The translations under genes and the position numbers were made by a program. Source: Actinomycetales bacterium UBA1416 (GTDB lineage Bacteria; Actinomycetota; Actinomycetes; Actinomycetales; Actinomycetaceae). Taken from it: a stretch of 19,939 nt of DNA. Of the stretch, positions 7,150 through 13,591 are shown one piece after another. The notes under the pieces were generated by a model. The model saw only the letters and a program-made list of their open reading frames with translations. It was not told the origin of the DNA and ran no database searches. Within the stretch, counting starts at the first letter, position 1, and each line of letters opens with the position of its first letter. The DNA is taken from contig DBPQ01000110.1 of the NCBI GenBank assembly GCA_002304945.1, forward strand, positions 10,435 through 30,373. The letters are read 5' to 3'.

Positions 7150-8208
7150 TCAGGGCGCCGTCCAGGACGTCTGCACGACGACGACCTCCCCGCGCTGGGC
7201 CACGGTGGTCAGTGTCTGAGGGGCGCCAGGAGTCGTGTGCACCCACTGTGACCCGGCCTCCTCCTGGATATCGGGGTCCCTGCCGAACGTCTCGGTGTAG
7301 TGCTCGATGAGATCGTCGCGGGCTTCCGGAGGGTAGTACGCCCGCTCGAAGGCCATCTCACCGATCACTTCCACGTGGCTGGAGTCCGGTTCCCGCGAGG
7401 GCTGCGCCGGCCGGGAAGGCCAGTCGAGCGCCTCGTCGGCCTTGGCCTTCCGCTCGGCTTCGAGCCTCCTGGCCTCCTCGACGAGTTCCTCCGCATCGTC
7501 GATGAGCCTTTCTGCCGTCTCTGTGGGCGCCAACCAGCAGGTTGCCGATCCCAGGACACTGCCGCGCTCGGCGCTGAAGTTCTCCCCGGCGTCGCCGGCC
7601 CAGGAGACGTCGACCAGGAGCAGGTTGTCGAGAATCGGGTAGTAGGCAACTGATACGTCGCGGACCGACCACGCCCACTCCTGGCCGCTGGCGTGCGAGT
7701 AGGCCCCGCCCGTCAGTACGTCTCCGTCGTAGGCGAACGACACGTAGTCGCCGGCCGAGCGGTCGAGGGTGGCCTGATGACCCACCATCACGGTGGGAGT
7801 GGGGCTGTCCCGCGTCCCTCGTCCCAGGCCGAACACCGCACAGTCCGTAAGAACAGGGATGGGGTCCCCAGCCGTCAGATCCTGTGCGAAGAACGTGGCC
7901 GGGATGGGCCAGGTGTGGCCCCCGGCGCTCACCAGACCCTGCACCAGGACCGGCACCAGGGAGGTCTGGGTGATGCTGTCGATCATCTCCTCGACGTCTT
8001 CCGGGATGGTCGGCGGGGGAGCGTCCGGTGATCCGGGCCCGGCCGACTGAGCCAGGGGAGAGGCGCCAGGCACCACTCCGGGTCCGCTGGGCTGATCTCC
8101 GGGGTCGGACTCCCCGCAGGCGCTCAGGGCCGCGAAACTGGCGATGACGGCGACGAACCGATGGGCGCGCACCCAGCGCTGAGATGTGCGCATCCGGCGG
8201 CTAGCCAC
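7150..8208 (-). CDS. Putative lipoprotein of unknown function
   Basis: The 352-residue product opens with a basic region, a hydrophobic stretch (FVAVIASFAAL) and a lipobox LSAC with Cys31 counted from the GTG at 8208 (Cys26 from the in-frame ATG at 8193). It should be secreted and lipid-anchored on the outer face of the membrane. A Pro/Ser/Gly-rich linker reaches about residue 70. A predicted beta-rich region follows with two further Cys (in 'LTDCAVFG' and 'SATCWLAP') that could form a disulphide. Then comes a charged, probably coiled-coil helix of about 30 residues (RLIDDAEELVEEARRLEAER) and a C-terminal domain ending in beta strands (GEVVVVQTSWTAP). I do not recognise the family. Neither start has a strong ribosome-binding site, so the start is uncertain. 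It stands alone, with no operon partner. Confidence 0.75.
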   Translation of the reverse strand: MASRRMRTSQRWVRAHRFVAVIASFAALSACGESDPGDQPSGPGVVPGASPLAQSAGPGSPDAPPPTIPEDVEEMIDSITQTSLVPVLVQGLVSAGGHTWPIPATFFAQDLTAGDPIPVLTDCAVFGLGRGTRDSPTPTVMVGHQATLDRSAGDYVSFAYDGDVLTGGAYSHASGQEWAWSVRDVSVAYYPILDNLLLVDVSWAGDAGENFSAERGSVLGSATCWLAPTETAERLIDDAEELVEEARRLEAERKAKADEALDWPSRPAQPSREPDSSHVEVIGEMAFERAYYPPEARDDLIEHYTETFGRDPDIQEEAGSQWVHTTPGAPQTLTTVAQRGEVVVVQTSWTAP

Positions 8209-8774
8209 CGGACCGCTCGTGTGTACCGCTGGTCAGGCTCACTCATCTCCTCGATGGTGCGGACTTCTGGGTTGGTCAGCCAGGCGTCGAGTCCCACCTC
8301 GCTCGGTCGAGGCTGACGAACGTGGGCCGGGCGCCGAATCAGTCGAGCAGAACCAATACCGCGCGGACGACGTCGGTCACCCGGCGCGGGCTCCCGCGAG
8401 CCTGGCCTCCAGTAACAAGGGCGGTCATCAGCAGATCCGTACCTACGCCCGTCGAACTCGACTACCGCAACTGGGCAGATACGGAGAGTGCTGACCCGCC
8501 AGCCGCTACAGGAATCGAGCCTGCCAGAAGCCCGGCTAGAACCCATTAAATCCGGTCATCAGAGAGGTCCTCGATCTCCCGACCGAGCCACCGACCGGCG
8601 CGAGGACGCAGGCGAGGGGTCGACGTCGCTCGCGCCCGAGCCTTGTCCCCGAGCCACCGCCAACACCGCGAGCTCGGCGACGTCATCCCGGCGGCAGACC
8701 TCTGGCAACGTGTCCCGATCGATCCTCAACGCGGACCCCGTGACGCCGCGAGACAGGAACGCGTGGCGGCCCTG
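8209..8774. other. 566-bp stretch without a confident gene
   Basis: No frame here is convincing. A minus-strand frame covering 8124-8546 contains a segment (DAWLTNPEVRTIEEMSEPDQ) with coding-like third positions, but it runs into the lipoprotein gene in another frame and has no clear start. On the minus strand at 8564-8774, the frame of the HTH gene to the right stays open for about 70 codons after its TGA. These may be decayed ends of accessory genes. Confidence 0.4.
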
Positions 8775-9155
8775 TCAGTAGCGGGAGTGGTAGCCCCGGT
8801 GGGTGTTCGCCGTAATAAAGGCAAGCAACGATTCGCGGGAAACGTACTTCCGGGTCCCGACCCGGGTCCACTCGATCTCGCCCTTACTCGTCAGCTCATA
8901 GAGCATCGAGTACGAGATCCCCAACGCCTTGGCGGCATCCTTCAGGCCAAGCAGCAACGGCCCCTCCTTCGACAAAGGCTTCGGGGAGATGACCGTGGTC
9001 TGTTCCACCTCGACGACCTCCACCTCCGAGGTGGTCGTGGTCCAGTTCCCGAAGTACCCGTACGGGCGATCGAACTCGGCCTGGACCTTCGTCGCGGCAT
9101 CCTCCTCGTCGGTGGCACGCACCCACCGTTCCGCGACCTGGACCCGCGTGACCAT
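8775..9155 (-). CDS. Excisionase-type helix-turn-helix DNA-binding protein
   Basis: The 126-residue protein ends in a winged MerR/excisionase-like HTH (HTH_17) at about residues 67-115: LLGLKDAAKALGISYSMLYE, then 'EWTRVGTRKYVSRESLLAFI'. This is the typical order of recognition helix, wing with a basic turn, and closing helix. The N-terminal 60 residues (WVRATDEEDAATKVQAEFDR, YGYFGNWTTTT) form a separate region seen with this HTH in actinobacterial mobile elements as I recall, ending in an acidic Glu/Val stretch. Such proteins direct excision or regulate genes of integrated elements. No integrase is in the window. The tRNA 3' fragment 258 bp upstream on the same strand fits an integrated-element boundary. 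The ATG at 9155 has GGAAGG directly adjacent and GGGGG further upstream. After the TGA the frame stays open for about 70 codons. Confidence 0.8.
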   Translation of the reverse strand: MVTRVQVAERWVRATDEEDAATKVQAEFDRPYGYFGNWTTTTSEVEVVEVEQTTVISPKPLSKEGPLLLGLKDAAKALGISYSMLYELTSKGEIEWTRVGTRKYVSRESLLAFITANTHRGYHSRY

Positions 9156-9683
9156 CCTTCCAGTCCCCCACCCAACAAGACCGGCGTTCGCGATTCACCG
9201 ATCCGTGTCTCATGGCTACGTGAATGGCAACACGCCGCCACCGCTCGCCGACACGCATCCCAACAGGACGGACGAATCGGCGGCATTCCAGCAATCTCCC
9301 ACCGTCAGCTGGTCCAAAGTCCCTGATGATGCCTTAACCGGCGACAAGAACCCGCCAGCAGCGAAGAGCCCCGACAGATTCGCTCCGCCGGGGCTATGAC
9401 CTGCGGAAACACTGTCGGGCTGGCGGGATTTGAACCCACGACTCCTTGACCCCAGAAGTCTGTCAATCCTGGTGTCACTTCCGCCGTCGCCGTTGGTGCC
9501 AACCAATCGGTCAGGGGTACCGTGGCGGCACGCTCGGGGCCGCAGGTGCCATCCCCTCCCCCGTGACCTTGGACAGTTCGTCCCGCGTCACGACTCCGCG
9601 TGGTACCGGGTCTCGGTCGGGACCGCGCTCCTGATGGGTCTGGGGCACCAGCAGGTCTGACGCGGATCGCCAACCGAACGTGA
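9156..9683. other. Non-coding element boundary around the left tRNA fragment
   Basis: The stretch between the excisionase-type gene and the MNT promoter holds no convincing gene. It contains the tRNA 3' fragment described separately. A minus-strand frame (9511-9762) includes a coding-like segment (DPVPRGVVTRDELSKVTGEG) without a recognisable domain. Confidence 0.4.
9413..9455 (-). repeat. tRNA 3'-end fragment, candidate att remnant (left copy)
   Basis: On the minus strand this reads CTGGGG-TCAAG-GAGTC, then the T arm GTGGG-TTCAAAT-CCCGC, then the acceptor 3' strand CAGCCCG and A. The T arm pairs perfectly, allowing one G-T. Nothing resembling the D arm or 5' acceptor strand lies upstream, so this is only the 3' half of a tRNA. 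Compared with the right copy at 12422-12465 it lacks one G in the anticodon-loop run and has A for G in the variable region. Such 3' halves are left when tyrosine integrases insert elements into tRNA genes. The tRNA is probably Pro(GGG), judged from the better-preserved right copy. Confidence 0.8.
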
Positions 9684-9713
9684 TTGCCCAGTCAGTCATA
9701 TGAACGCTACAGT
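9684..9713 (+). promoter_or_regulatory. Promoter of the nucleotidyltransferase-HEPN pair
   Basis: TTGCCC (9684-9689) and TACAGT (9708-9713) are separated by 18 bp. The -10 box ends 6 bases before the ATG at 9720, and no Shine-Dalgarno precedes that ATG, so a leaderless transcript starting at the ATG is likely. The sequence GTCATATG occurs twice (9695-9702 and 9715-9722), flanking the -10 box, and could be an operator half-site pair. Confidence 0.55.
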
Positions 9714-9719
9714 GGTCAT

Positions 9720-10313
9720 ATGCGATTTGGGGAGGCCTTCGGGGGCTTGATTCCGGGCGCACGCGGGGAGGTCCTTGCCGTGCTGCTGCGTACCGGCGTT
9801 CCGCTGACAGGTCGGCAGGTCCACGCTCTCCTCAGCGACCAGTTCAGCTTGTGGTCTGTCCAGCAGGCCCTCGCCGCTCTCGTCGGGCTCGGCGTGGTCG
9901 AGAGCCAGGCCGTCGGCCGTGCGATGATCCATTCGATCAACGAGGACCACTACGCGATCGGGCCGCTGCGTGTCCTTCTCGATCCCTATGCAGCACTCCG
10001 TGACACCGTCCGTGGCGCGGTCGGCTCGAGCGCCTCTGCCGTGGTCGTGTTCGGCTCGGTGGCGCGCGGCGAGGCCATCGCCGACAGCGACATCGATCTG
10101 GTCGTCCTCGCTCCCCCGGATTGGGACGGCCGGTCGGAACTCCAGGACGTGGTGCGAGCCCGGATCGGCAACGACTGCGATGTCCTGGTGTTCACGCCCG
10201 AGGAGTTCGCTCGGCTCGCGGCCAGCGGCGATGAGCCGGTCGTGTCCGACATCCTCGCCGACGGGGTTGTTCTTCTCGGTTCCCTCCCACAGGCCACGGC
10301 TGGAGTGGCGTGA
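9720..10313 (+). CDS. wHTH-nucleotidyltransferase (MNT-type antitoxin)
   Basis: From the ATG at 9720 the product has 197 residues. An N-terminal winged-helix region at about 15-75 (VLAVLLRTGVPLTGRQVHAL, then 'SVQQALAALVGLGVVE') is followed by a minimal nucleotidyltransferase domain with the pol-beta signature GSVARG (112-117) and the metal-binding pair in SDID (Asp124, Asp126). In characterised MNT-HEPN systems the nucleotidyltransferase is the antitoxin and inactivates the HEPN RNase by AMP transfer to a Tyr. Its stop overlaps the start of the HEPN gene, indicating coupled translation. An upstream in-frame start at 9684 would overlie the promoter, so 9720 is preferred. The wHTH suggests the protein may also repress its own promoter, which is an inference. 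Confidence 0.85.
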   Translation: MRFGEAFGGLIPGARGEVLAVLLRTGVPLTGRQVHALLSDQFSLWSVQQALAALVGLGVVESQAVGRAMIHSINEDHYAIGPLRVLLDPYAALRDTVRGAVGSSASAVVVFGSVARGEAIADSDIDLVVLAPPDWDGRSELQDVVRARIGNDCDVLVFTPEEFARLAASGDEPVVSDILADGVVLLGSLPQATAGVA

Positions 10314-10714
10314 TGGCAACGCTCGTCCAGCGCAATCACGCGCGCAACTTCCTGAAGAAGGCCGAGGAGTATCTGGCCTCCGCCGAAGCCAATCTGGCCA
10401 CTCAGCGACCTACCGTTGCCGCGGGTGATGCCATCCACGCCGGCATCTGCGCCAAGGACGCCATCGTCACCGAACTCACCGGGACGACCATCAAGGGCAA
10501 GGACCACGCCCTCGCGGCGAAGGAACTCAGGCAGGCGCTGGGTCAGCGACCGGACGCCGCAAGCGCGGAGAAGGGGCTGCGTGAACTGATCGGGAGCAAG
10601 GCTGACGTCGAGTACGGCGTCACCCTCATCCCTGGCGCGAAGGCGGAGGCGCTCGTCCGACGAGCCCGGGCCCTGGTTGAACTCGCTGTCCGCATCGTCC
10701 GCCTGCACGGCTGA
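10313..10714 (+). CDS. HEPN-domain protein, probable toxin partner of the nucleotidyltransferase
   Basis: The 133-residue all-helical protein (RNHARNFLKKAEEYLASAEA, 'AAGDAIHAGICAKDAIV', 'KGKDHALAAKELRQAL', C-terminal 'RRARALVELAVRIVRLHG') matches the size and helix pattern of HEPN proteins encoded beside nucleotidyltransferases. HEPN toxins are metal-independent RNases with an R-x4-6-H active site. The only such spacing I see is RIVRLH at the extreme C-terminus, so the catalytic motif is not certain. The ATG at 10313 overlaps the upstream TGA by one base; a GTG at 10310 is an alternative with a 4-bp overlap. The pair forms a bicistronic unit. The family could also be non-catalytic, with the HEPN acting only as a binding partner. 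Confidence 0.8.
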   Translation: MATLVQRNHARNFLKKAEEYLASAEANLATQRPTVAAGDAIHAGICAKDAIVTELTGTTIKGKDHALAAKELRQALGQRPDAASAEKGLRELIGSKADVEYGVTLIPGAKAEALVRRARALVELAVRIVRLHG

Positions 10715-10799
10715 CCCCACCGTCCCCAGATGCGTGCGCTGGTCGAAGCGTGCTCCCTTGGCACCATCGAGACCCTCCGCAACAGGTATTGGGGTCATC

Positions 10800-10821
10800 T
10801 GGTGTCAAAGTTGGTGTCAAA
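10800..10821 (+). repeat. Tandem TGGTGTCAAA pair (12-bp period)
   Basis: TGGTGTCAAA occurs at 10800-10809 and again at 10812-10821. A close relative, TGATGTCA twice with the same 12-bp period, lies at 19081-19100. The pair lies between the HEPN gene and the IS110 transposase. It could be arm-type integrase or Xis binding repeats left from an integrated element. Confidence 0.5.
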
Positions 10822-10893
10822 CGACTCAGAACGCGCGCACATCCATCAACGTGGACAGCGTTGTGAGCCCCTGACGCGAAGATTCACCTCTTG

Positions 10894-12132
10894 TCAGGAG
10901 GCGCGGTCGAGGGTGACGGTGTAGCCGAGGGCTTGGAGTTGGGCGATGGCGCGTTGCTTGGTTCGGTCGGGGTGGAGCCGGTTGAAGTAGTCAGCGCCGG
11001 GGTCGTCGTAGAGCGCGCCAGTGGTGCCCATATGCCAGATCGCGATGAGCATGGAGTGCTGGATCGCGACGTTGGCCTTCATGGGTCCGCGTCGGGCAGC
11101 AATCCGCCGGTATCTCGCGCCCAGGTAGGTGTGGGGGTTCTGGGCGCATGACATCGCCGCCGCCCCGAGCGCGCCTTGCAGGTAAGGATTGCCCGGGCGG
11201 GTGGTGCTCGACTTCACCTTGCCGGCGGACTCGTTGTTTCCCGGGGTGGTCCCGGCCCAGGAGGCGAGGTGCTTGGCGGTGGGGAATCGGCTCATGTCCG
11301 CGCCGGTCTCGGCGACGATCACGTCCGCGGTCAGGGTGCTGATGCCGGGGATCGTGGAGATCAGTTCCCGGAAGGCACGAAAGGGTTCGATGACTTCCTC
11401 GATCCGGGCGGTGAGTTGAGCGATCGCCTGCGTGTGCTGGTCGATCAGATCCAAGTGGACCCGGGCGAGGAACGCGTGATGCGCACCGAAACGACCCTGC
11501 AGGGCCTCGGTAAGCTCGGGGATCTTGACCCGCATCCGCCGCTTGGCCAAGTCCGCCAACGCGGCCGGGTCACGGTCCCCCGCGATCAACGCTTCGAGCA
11601 TCGCGCGCCCCGAGACACCGACGATGTCGCTGGCGACCGCGGACAGCTTGATCCCGGCGTCCTCCAGCAGTTTCTCCAACCGTTGGACCTCCCGGCCCCG
11701 CTCCCGGGTGATCCCGGTCCGCGCCCGGGTCAGGTCCCGCAACTGTCGGATCGGCTCGGGTGGCACGAAAGACCCCCGCACCAGACCATGAGCACCGAGT
11801 TGGGCCAACCAGGTCGCGTCATTCACGTCGGTCTTGCGGCCGGGCAGGTTCTTCACGTGCCGGGCGTTGACGAGCATGACCTCGACCCCGGGCAGGTCCT
11901 CCAGCAGGTAGTAGAACGGCTTCCAGTAGTCCCCGGTCGCTTCCATCACCACACACGTCACCCGCTCGGCGGCAAGGTGGTCCCGCAACGCCAGTACCCC
12001 ACTGGTCATCGAGGACCAGGTCGTGACGGTCTCCACCGTCTTGCGTCGCCCTGCCCCCGCGACCCGGACGCACACCTTGGCGTCCTTCTTCGACACATCC
12101 AGCCCGGCACAGCGGGCGTGAACGACTTCCAT
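10894..12132 (-). CDS. IS110-family transposase (DEDD/serine recombinase)
   Basis: The 412-residue protein starts at an ATG preceded by GGGAGG at ideal spacing; the frame extends upstream to 12210 without support. The N-terminal RuvC-like DEDD domain shows Asp12 (AGLDVSKKD), Glu64 (VMEATGDYW) and Asp102/Asp105 (KTDVNDA). A helical region follows (about 130-260). The C-terminal Tnp domain holds 'IPGISTLTADVIVAETG', 'WAGTTPGNNESAGK' and 'TTRPGNPYLQGALGAAAMS', which includes the conserved Ser region. IS110 enzymes recombine DNA guided by an element-encoded bridge RNA. The frame is full length with no stop or shift, so the enzyme is probably active or recently so. Confidence 0.96.
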   Translation of the reverse strand: MEVVHARCAGLDVSKKDAKVCVRVAGAGRRKTVETVTTWSSMTSGVLALRDHLAAERVTCVVMEATGDYWKPFYYLLEDLPGVEVMLVNARHVKNLPGRKTDVNDATWLAQLGAHGLVRGSFVPPEPIRQLRDLTRARTGITRERGREVQRLEKLLEDAGIKLSAVASDIVGVSGRAMLEALIAGDRDPAALADLAKRRMRVKIPELTEALQGRFGAHHAFLARVHLDLIDQHTQAIAQLTARIEEVIEPFRAFRELISTIPGISTLTADVIVAETGADMSRFPTAKHLASWAGTTPGNNESAGKVKSSTTRPGNPYLQGALGAAAMSCAQNPHTYLGARYRRIAARRGPMKANVAIQHSMLIAIWHMGTTGALYDDPGADYFNRLHPDRTKQRAIAQLQALGYTVTLDRAS

Positions 12133-12400
12133 CGTCAACCTCCCATCACTCGAACCAGCCGTCCGTCGCGGGGAGGGCAGGAAGATCGAAAGTCTGACGC
12201 TCGGGCTCAAGGCACCAATCCACGGTTCCCGTGGAGCCCTCCACCACCATGCTGACCTACAGGCTCACGAGCACCACAGGGGACATCGGGGTCGACCACG
12301 ACGAACACGGCAAGTCTGAACCCAACCACACCGGCACCGCAACGCTCGAACGGCACCGAATCTTCGCGCACCACGGTGCGCCTCGAAGACGGCGCCGCGT
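12133..12400 (-). ncRNA. Candidate IS110 bridge-RNA region
   Basis: In IS110-group elements the structured RNA that pairs with donor and target DNA is encoded in the non-coding end upstream of the transposase. This segment has the right position and length. It contains a clear hairpin, CCACGG-TTC-CCGTGG (12220-12234). An outer GGGCT/AGCCC pairing (12203-12207 with 12235-12239) leaves a 12-nt bulge of the sort that can act as a guide loop. RNA ends and guide loops cannot be fixed by eye. Confidence 0.45.
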
Positions 12401-12421
12401 TGCTGACCTGCAGTTTCATCC

Positions 12422-12465
12422 TGTCGGGCTGGCGGGATTTGAACCCACGACCCCTTGACCCCCAG
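12422..12465 (-). repeat. tRNA-Pro(GGG) 3'-end fragment, candidate att remnant (right copy)
   Basis: On the minus strand this reads CTGGGGG (anticodon loop with GGG at positions 34-36), TCAAG (3' side of the anticodon stem), a 5-nt variable region, the T arm GTGGG-TTCAAAT-CCCGC, then CAGCCCG-A. The anticodon GGG indicates tRNA-Pro. The 5' side of the anticodon stem should be CTTGA but the sequence is TATCA, and no D arm follows, so homology to a tRNA breaks at the anticodon loop. That is a usual crossover limit for tRNA-targeting integrases. It is a direct repeat of 9413-9455, about 3.0 kb away. Confidence 0.82.
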
Positions 12466-12499
12466 TGATAGGCGCCCCGTCCGCGACCATCGGACAGGG

Positions 12500-12504
12500 G
12501 CGGA
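12500..12504 (+). repeat. Target-site duplication GCGGA (left)
   Basis: GCGGA immediately precedes the TG terminus of the element and is repeated exactly after its CA terminus at 19009-19013. Five base pairs is within the range made by IS21-like and Tn7-like transposases. Confidence 0.75.
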
Positions 12505-12604
12505 TGGATATTGCGGTTGGAGGGAGCCATTGTTCCGCTGGTGGGTGAGCCGCTGTTCCGTTTGGGACTGATCCACCGGGACGTTGTCGGGTGAGCTGTG
12601 GCGC
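12505..12604 (+). repeat. Left terminal inverted repeat with degenerate 23-bp units
   Basis: After the terminal TGGATATTGCGG come three imperfect 23-bp units read on the minus strand: 12524-12546 (GGCTCACC...CGGAACA type), 12547-12569 and 12570-12592. They begin ggctcacc, ggatcagt and agctcacc. The units are more diverged than those at the right end. Confidence 0.8.
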
Positions 12605-12985
12605 CGTTGTGCCACGTTCGCAGGATCAACCGCCCTGTCCGCGGCAGAAGAGTATGTTGCGGGGGCCTTTGCGTTGCTACGGCGTGTCCGACTTGTGGGC
12701 CGTCTTCTTTCGGGGGTGCGTCAGGAGGTTGGCGACGATCTGAGTGGCGGTCAGTGCCAGCATCAGTGCGCCCGCGACGGCGGATTATAACTTCCACAGC
12801 ACGACGACGAACCCGTAACCCATCACGAGTGTGGGCGCGGTGAGGCGACACAGCTCGACGGGGGCAAGACCCCTTGCCCCTCAGATCCGTGATGACTACG
12901 CTCCCGTCCATAGGACGAAGGGCCTAGCTGCGCACATCTGCACGGCTGGCGCGCCGGACTCTCCTTTCAACCAGGGGATGGCCAG
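12605..12985. other. Left subterminal region without a confident gene
   Basis: This region lies between the left terminal repeat and the zinc-ribbon gene. Short frames on both strands lack recognisable domains. GGATCAACCGCC near 12623 on the plus strand may be a further degenerate terminal-repeat unit. GGATTATAAC at 12781-12790 is a locally A/T-rich spot that could be part of a promoter. Confidence 0.4.
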
Positions 12986-13195
12986 ATGTCCAGGAACTGG
13001 CTGTGCCGCATCAACCGGCACAAGTACGCCCTCCGCCACAACACGGAAGACGAGAAGCTCAGCTACTTGGAGTGCGTGCGCTGCAAGAAGCAGCGGCACT
13101 GGGGACTCAACTTGCAGGAGTCCATGTACGCCTACCTCGAACGACCTGAATTGACTCACGGCTTTGGCCCGAAGCATGACTCCGGGCTGACCTGA
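12986..13195 (+). CDS. Small zinc-ribbon-like protein of unknown function
   Basis: The 69-residue basic protein starts at an ATG with GGGGA at suitable distance. Cys7 and His12 (CRINRH) and a CxxC knuckle at Cys30/Cys33 (LECVRCKKQ) make a plausible four-ligand zinc site, in the style of short actinobacterial proteins with a 'CxxGxH...C.RCG' layout. A tail of about 30 residues follows with no recognisable motif. The function is unknown. It lies inside the cargo transposon, 396 bp before the AbiV gene on the same strand, and might be an accessory or regulatory factor. The zinc site is inferred only from residue spacing. Confidence 0.6.
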   Translation: MSRNWLCRINRHKYALRHNTEDEKLSYLECVRCKKQRHWGLNLQESMYAYLERPELTHGFGPKHDSGLT

Positions 13196-13591
13196 ACGGG
13201 CGCTCTCTTCCGCTTCCTTGCCAATCCGAAGTAGGTCGTCACGAGTCGCTCCAACTCGACCATCTGCTGGCCTAACAGCCGCCAATCCGGAGCTGAACGT
13301 TGCCGCGCCTTGCCTCCCGATGGTCAGATTGTCCCATCACGGCACCTGCCGCCCGCAGCAAGGTCGCATCGGTCAACGTCGTCGTGAGCGCCACCAACAG
13401 GCCACATGTGAGGAGGCGGCCCCCCGCGACGCCACCGCACGCCCTGCGGCATGTGCGGACGTCCTGGGTGCGGCATGATCGGATGTTGGCTTTGGGTGCG
13501 CTTCTACCCTGCGCGGGTCCCCGCCATCGGATGGCAGTACTAGCGATCGCCCTCGCGACTGTGGTCGGCGTGGGCTTCTACCATTGCACGT
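13196..13591. other. Gap before the AbiV gene, with a possible leaderless promoter
   Basis: No supported gene is present; the frames here lack start signals or domains. At 13579-13584 TACCAT fits the actinobacterial TAnnnT -10 pattern and ends 7 bases before the GTG start at 13592, suggesting a leaderless transcript. No good -35 box accompanies it. Confidence 0.4.

Larger units (their letters stand above)
10894..12420 (-). mobile_element. IS110-family insertion sequence (boundaries approximate)
   Basis: The element comprises the transposase gene and about 290 bp of upstream non-coding DNA, reaching to or near the tRNA fragment at 12422. IS110 elements lack long terminal inverted repeats and often make no target duplication, so the exact ends cannot be read here. 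Homology between the flanks of the two tRNA fragments (TGACCTGC just left of each) suggests the upstream end lies left of about 12403. The downstream end lies somewhere in 10715-10893. Confidence 0.7.

Noticed and set aside
8124..8546. 140-codon minus-strand frame upstream of the lipoprotein gene
   Set aside because: It overlaps the lipoprotein signal peptide in another frame and has no start signal or domain, although a short internal stretch looks coding.
9413..9455. A complete tRNA gene on the minus strand
   Set aside because: Only the T arm and 3' acceptor strand are present; D arm, 5' anticodon stem and 5' acceptor strand are missing. The same holds for 12422-12465.
12231..12458. Plus-strand reading frame ending in GLAGFEPTTP
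   Set aside because: This ending is the antisense translation of a tRNA T arm, a common false gene; the rest overlaps the candidate bridge-RNA region.
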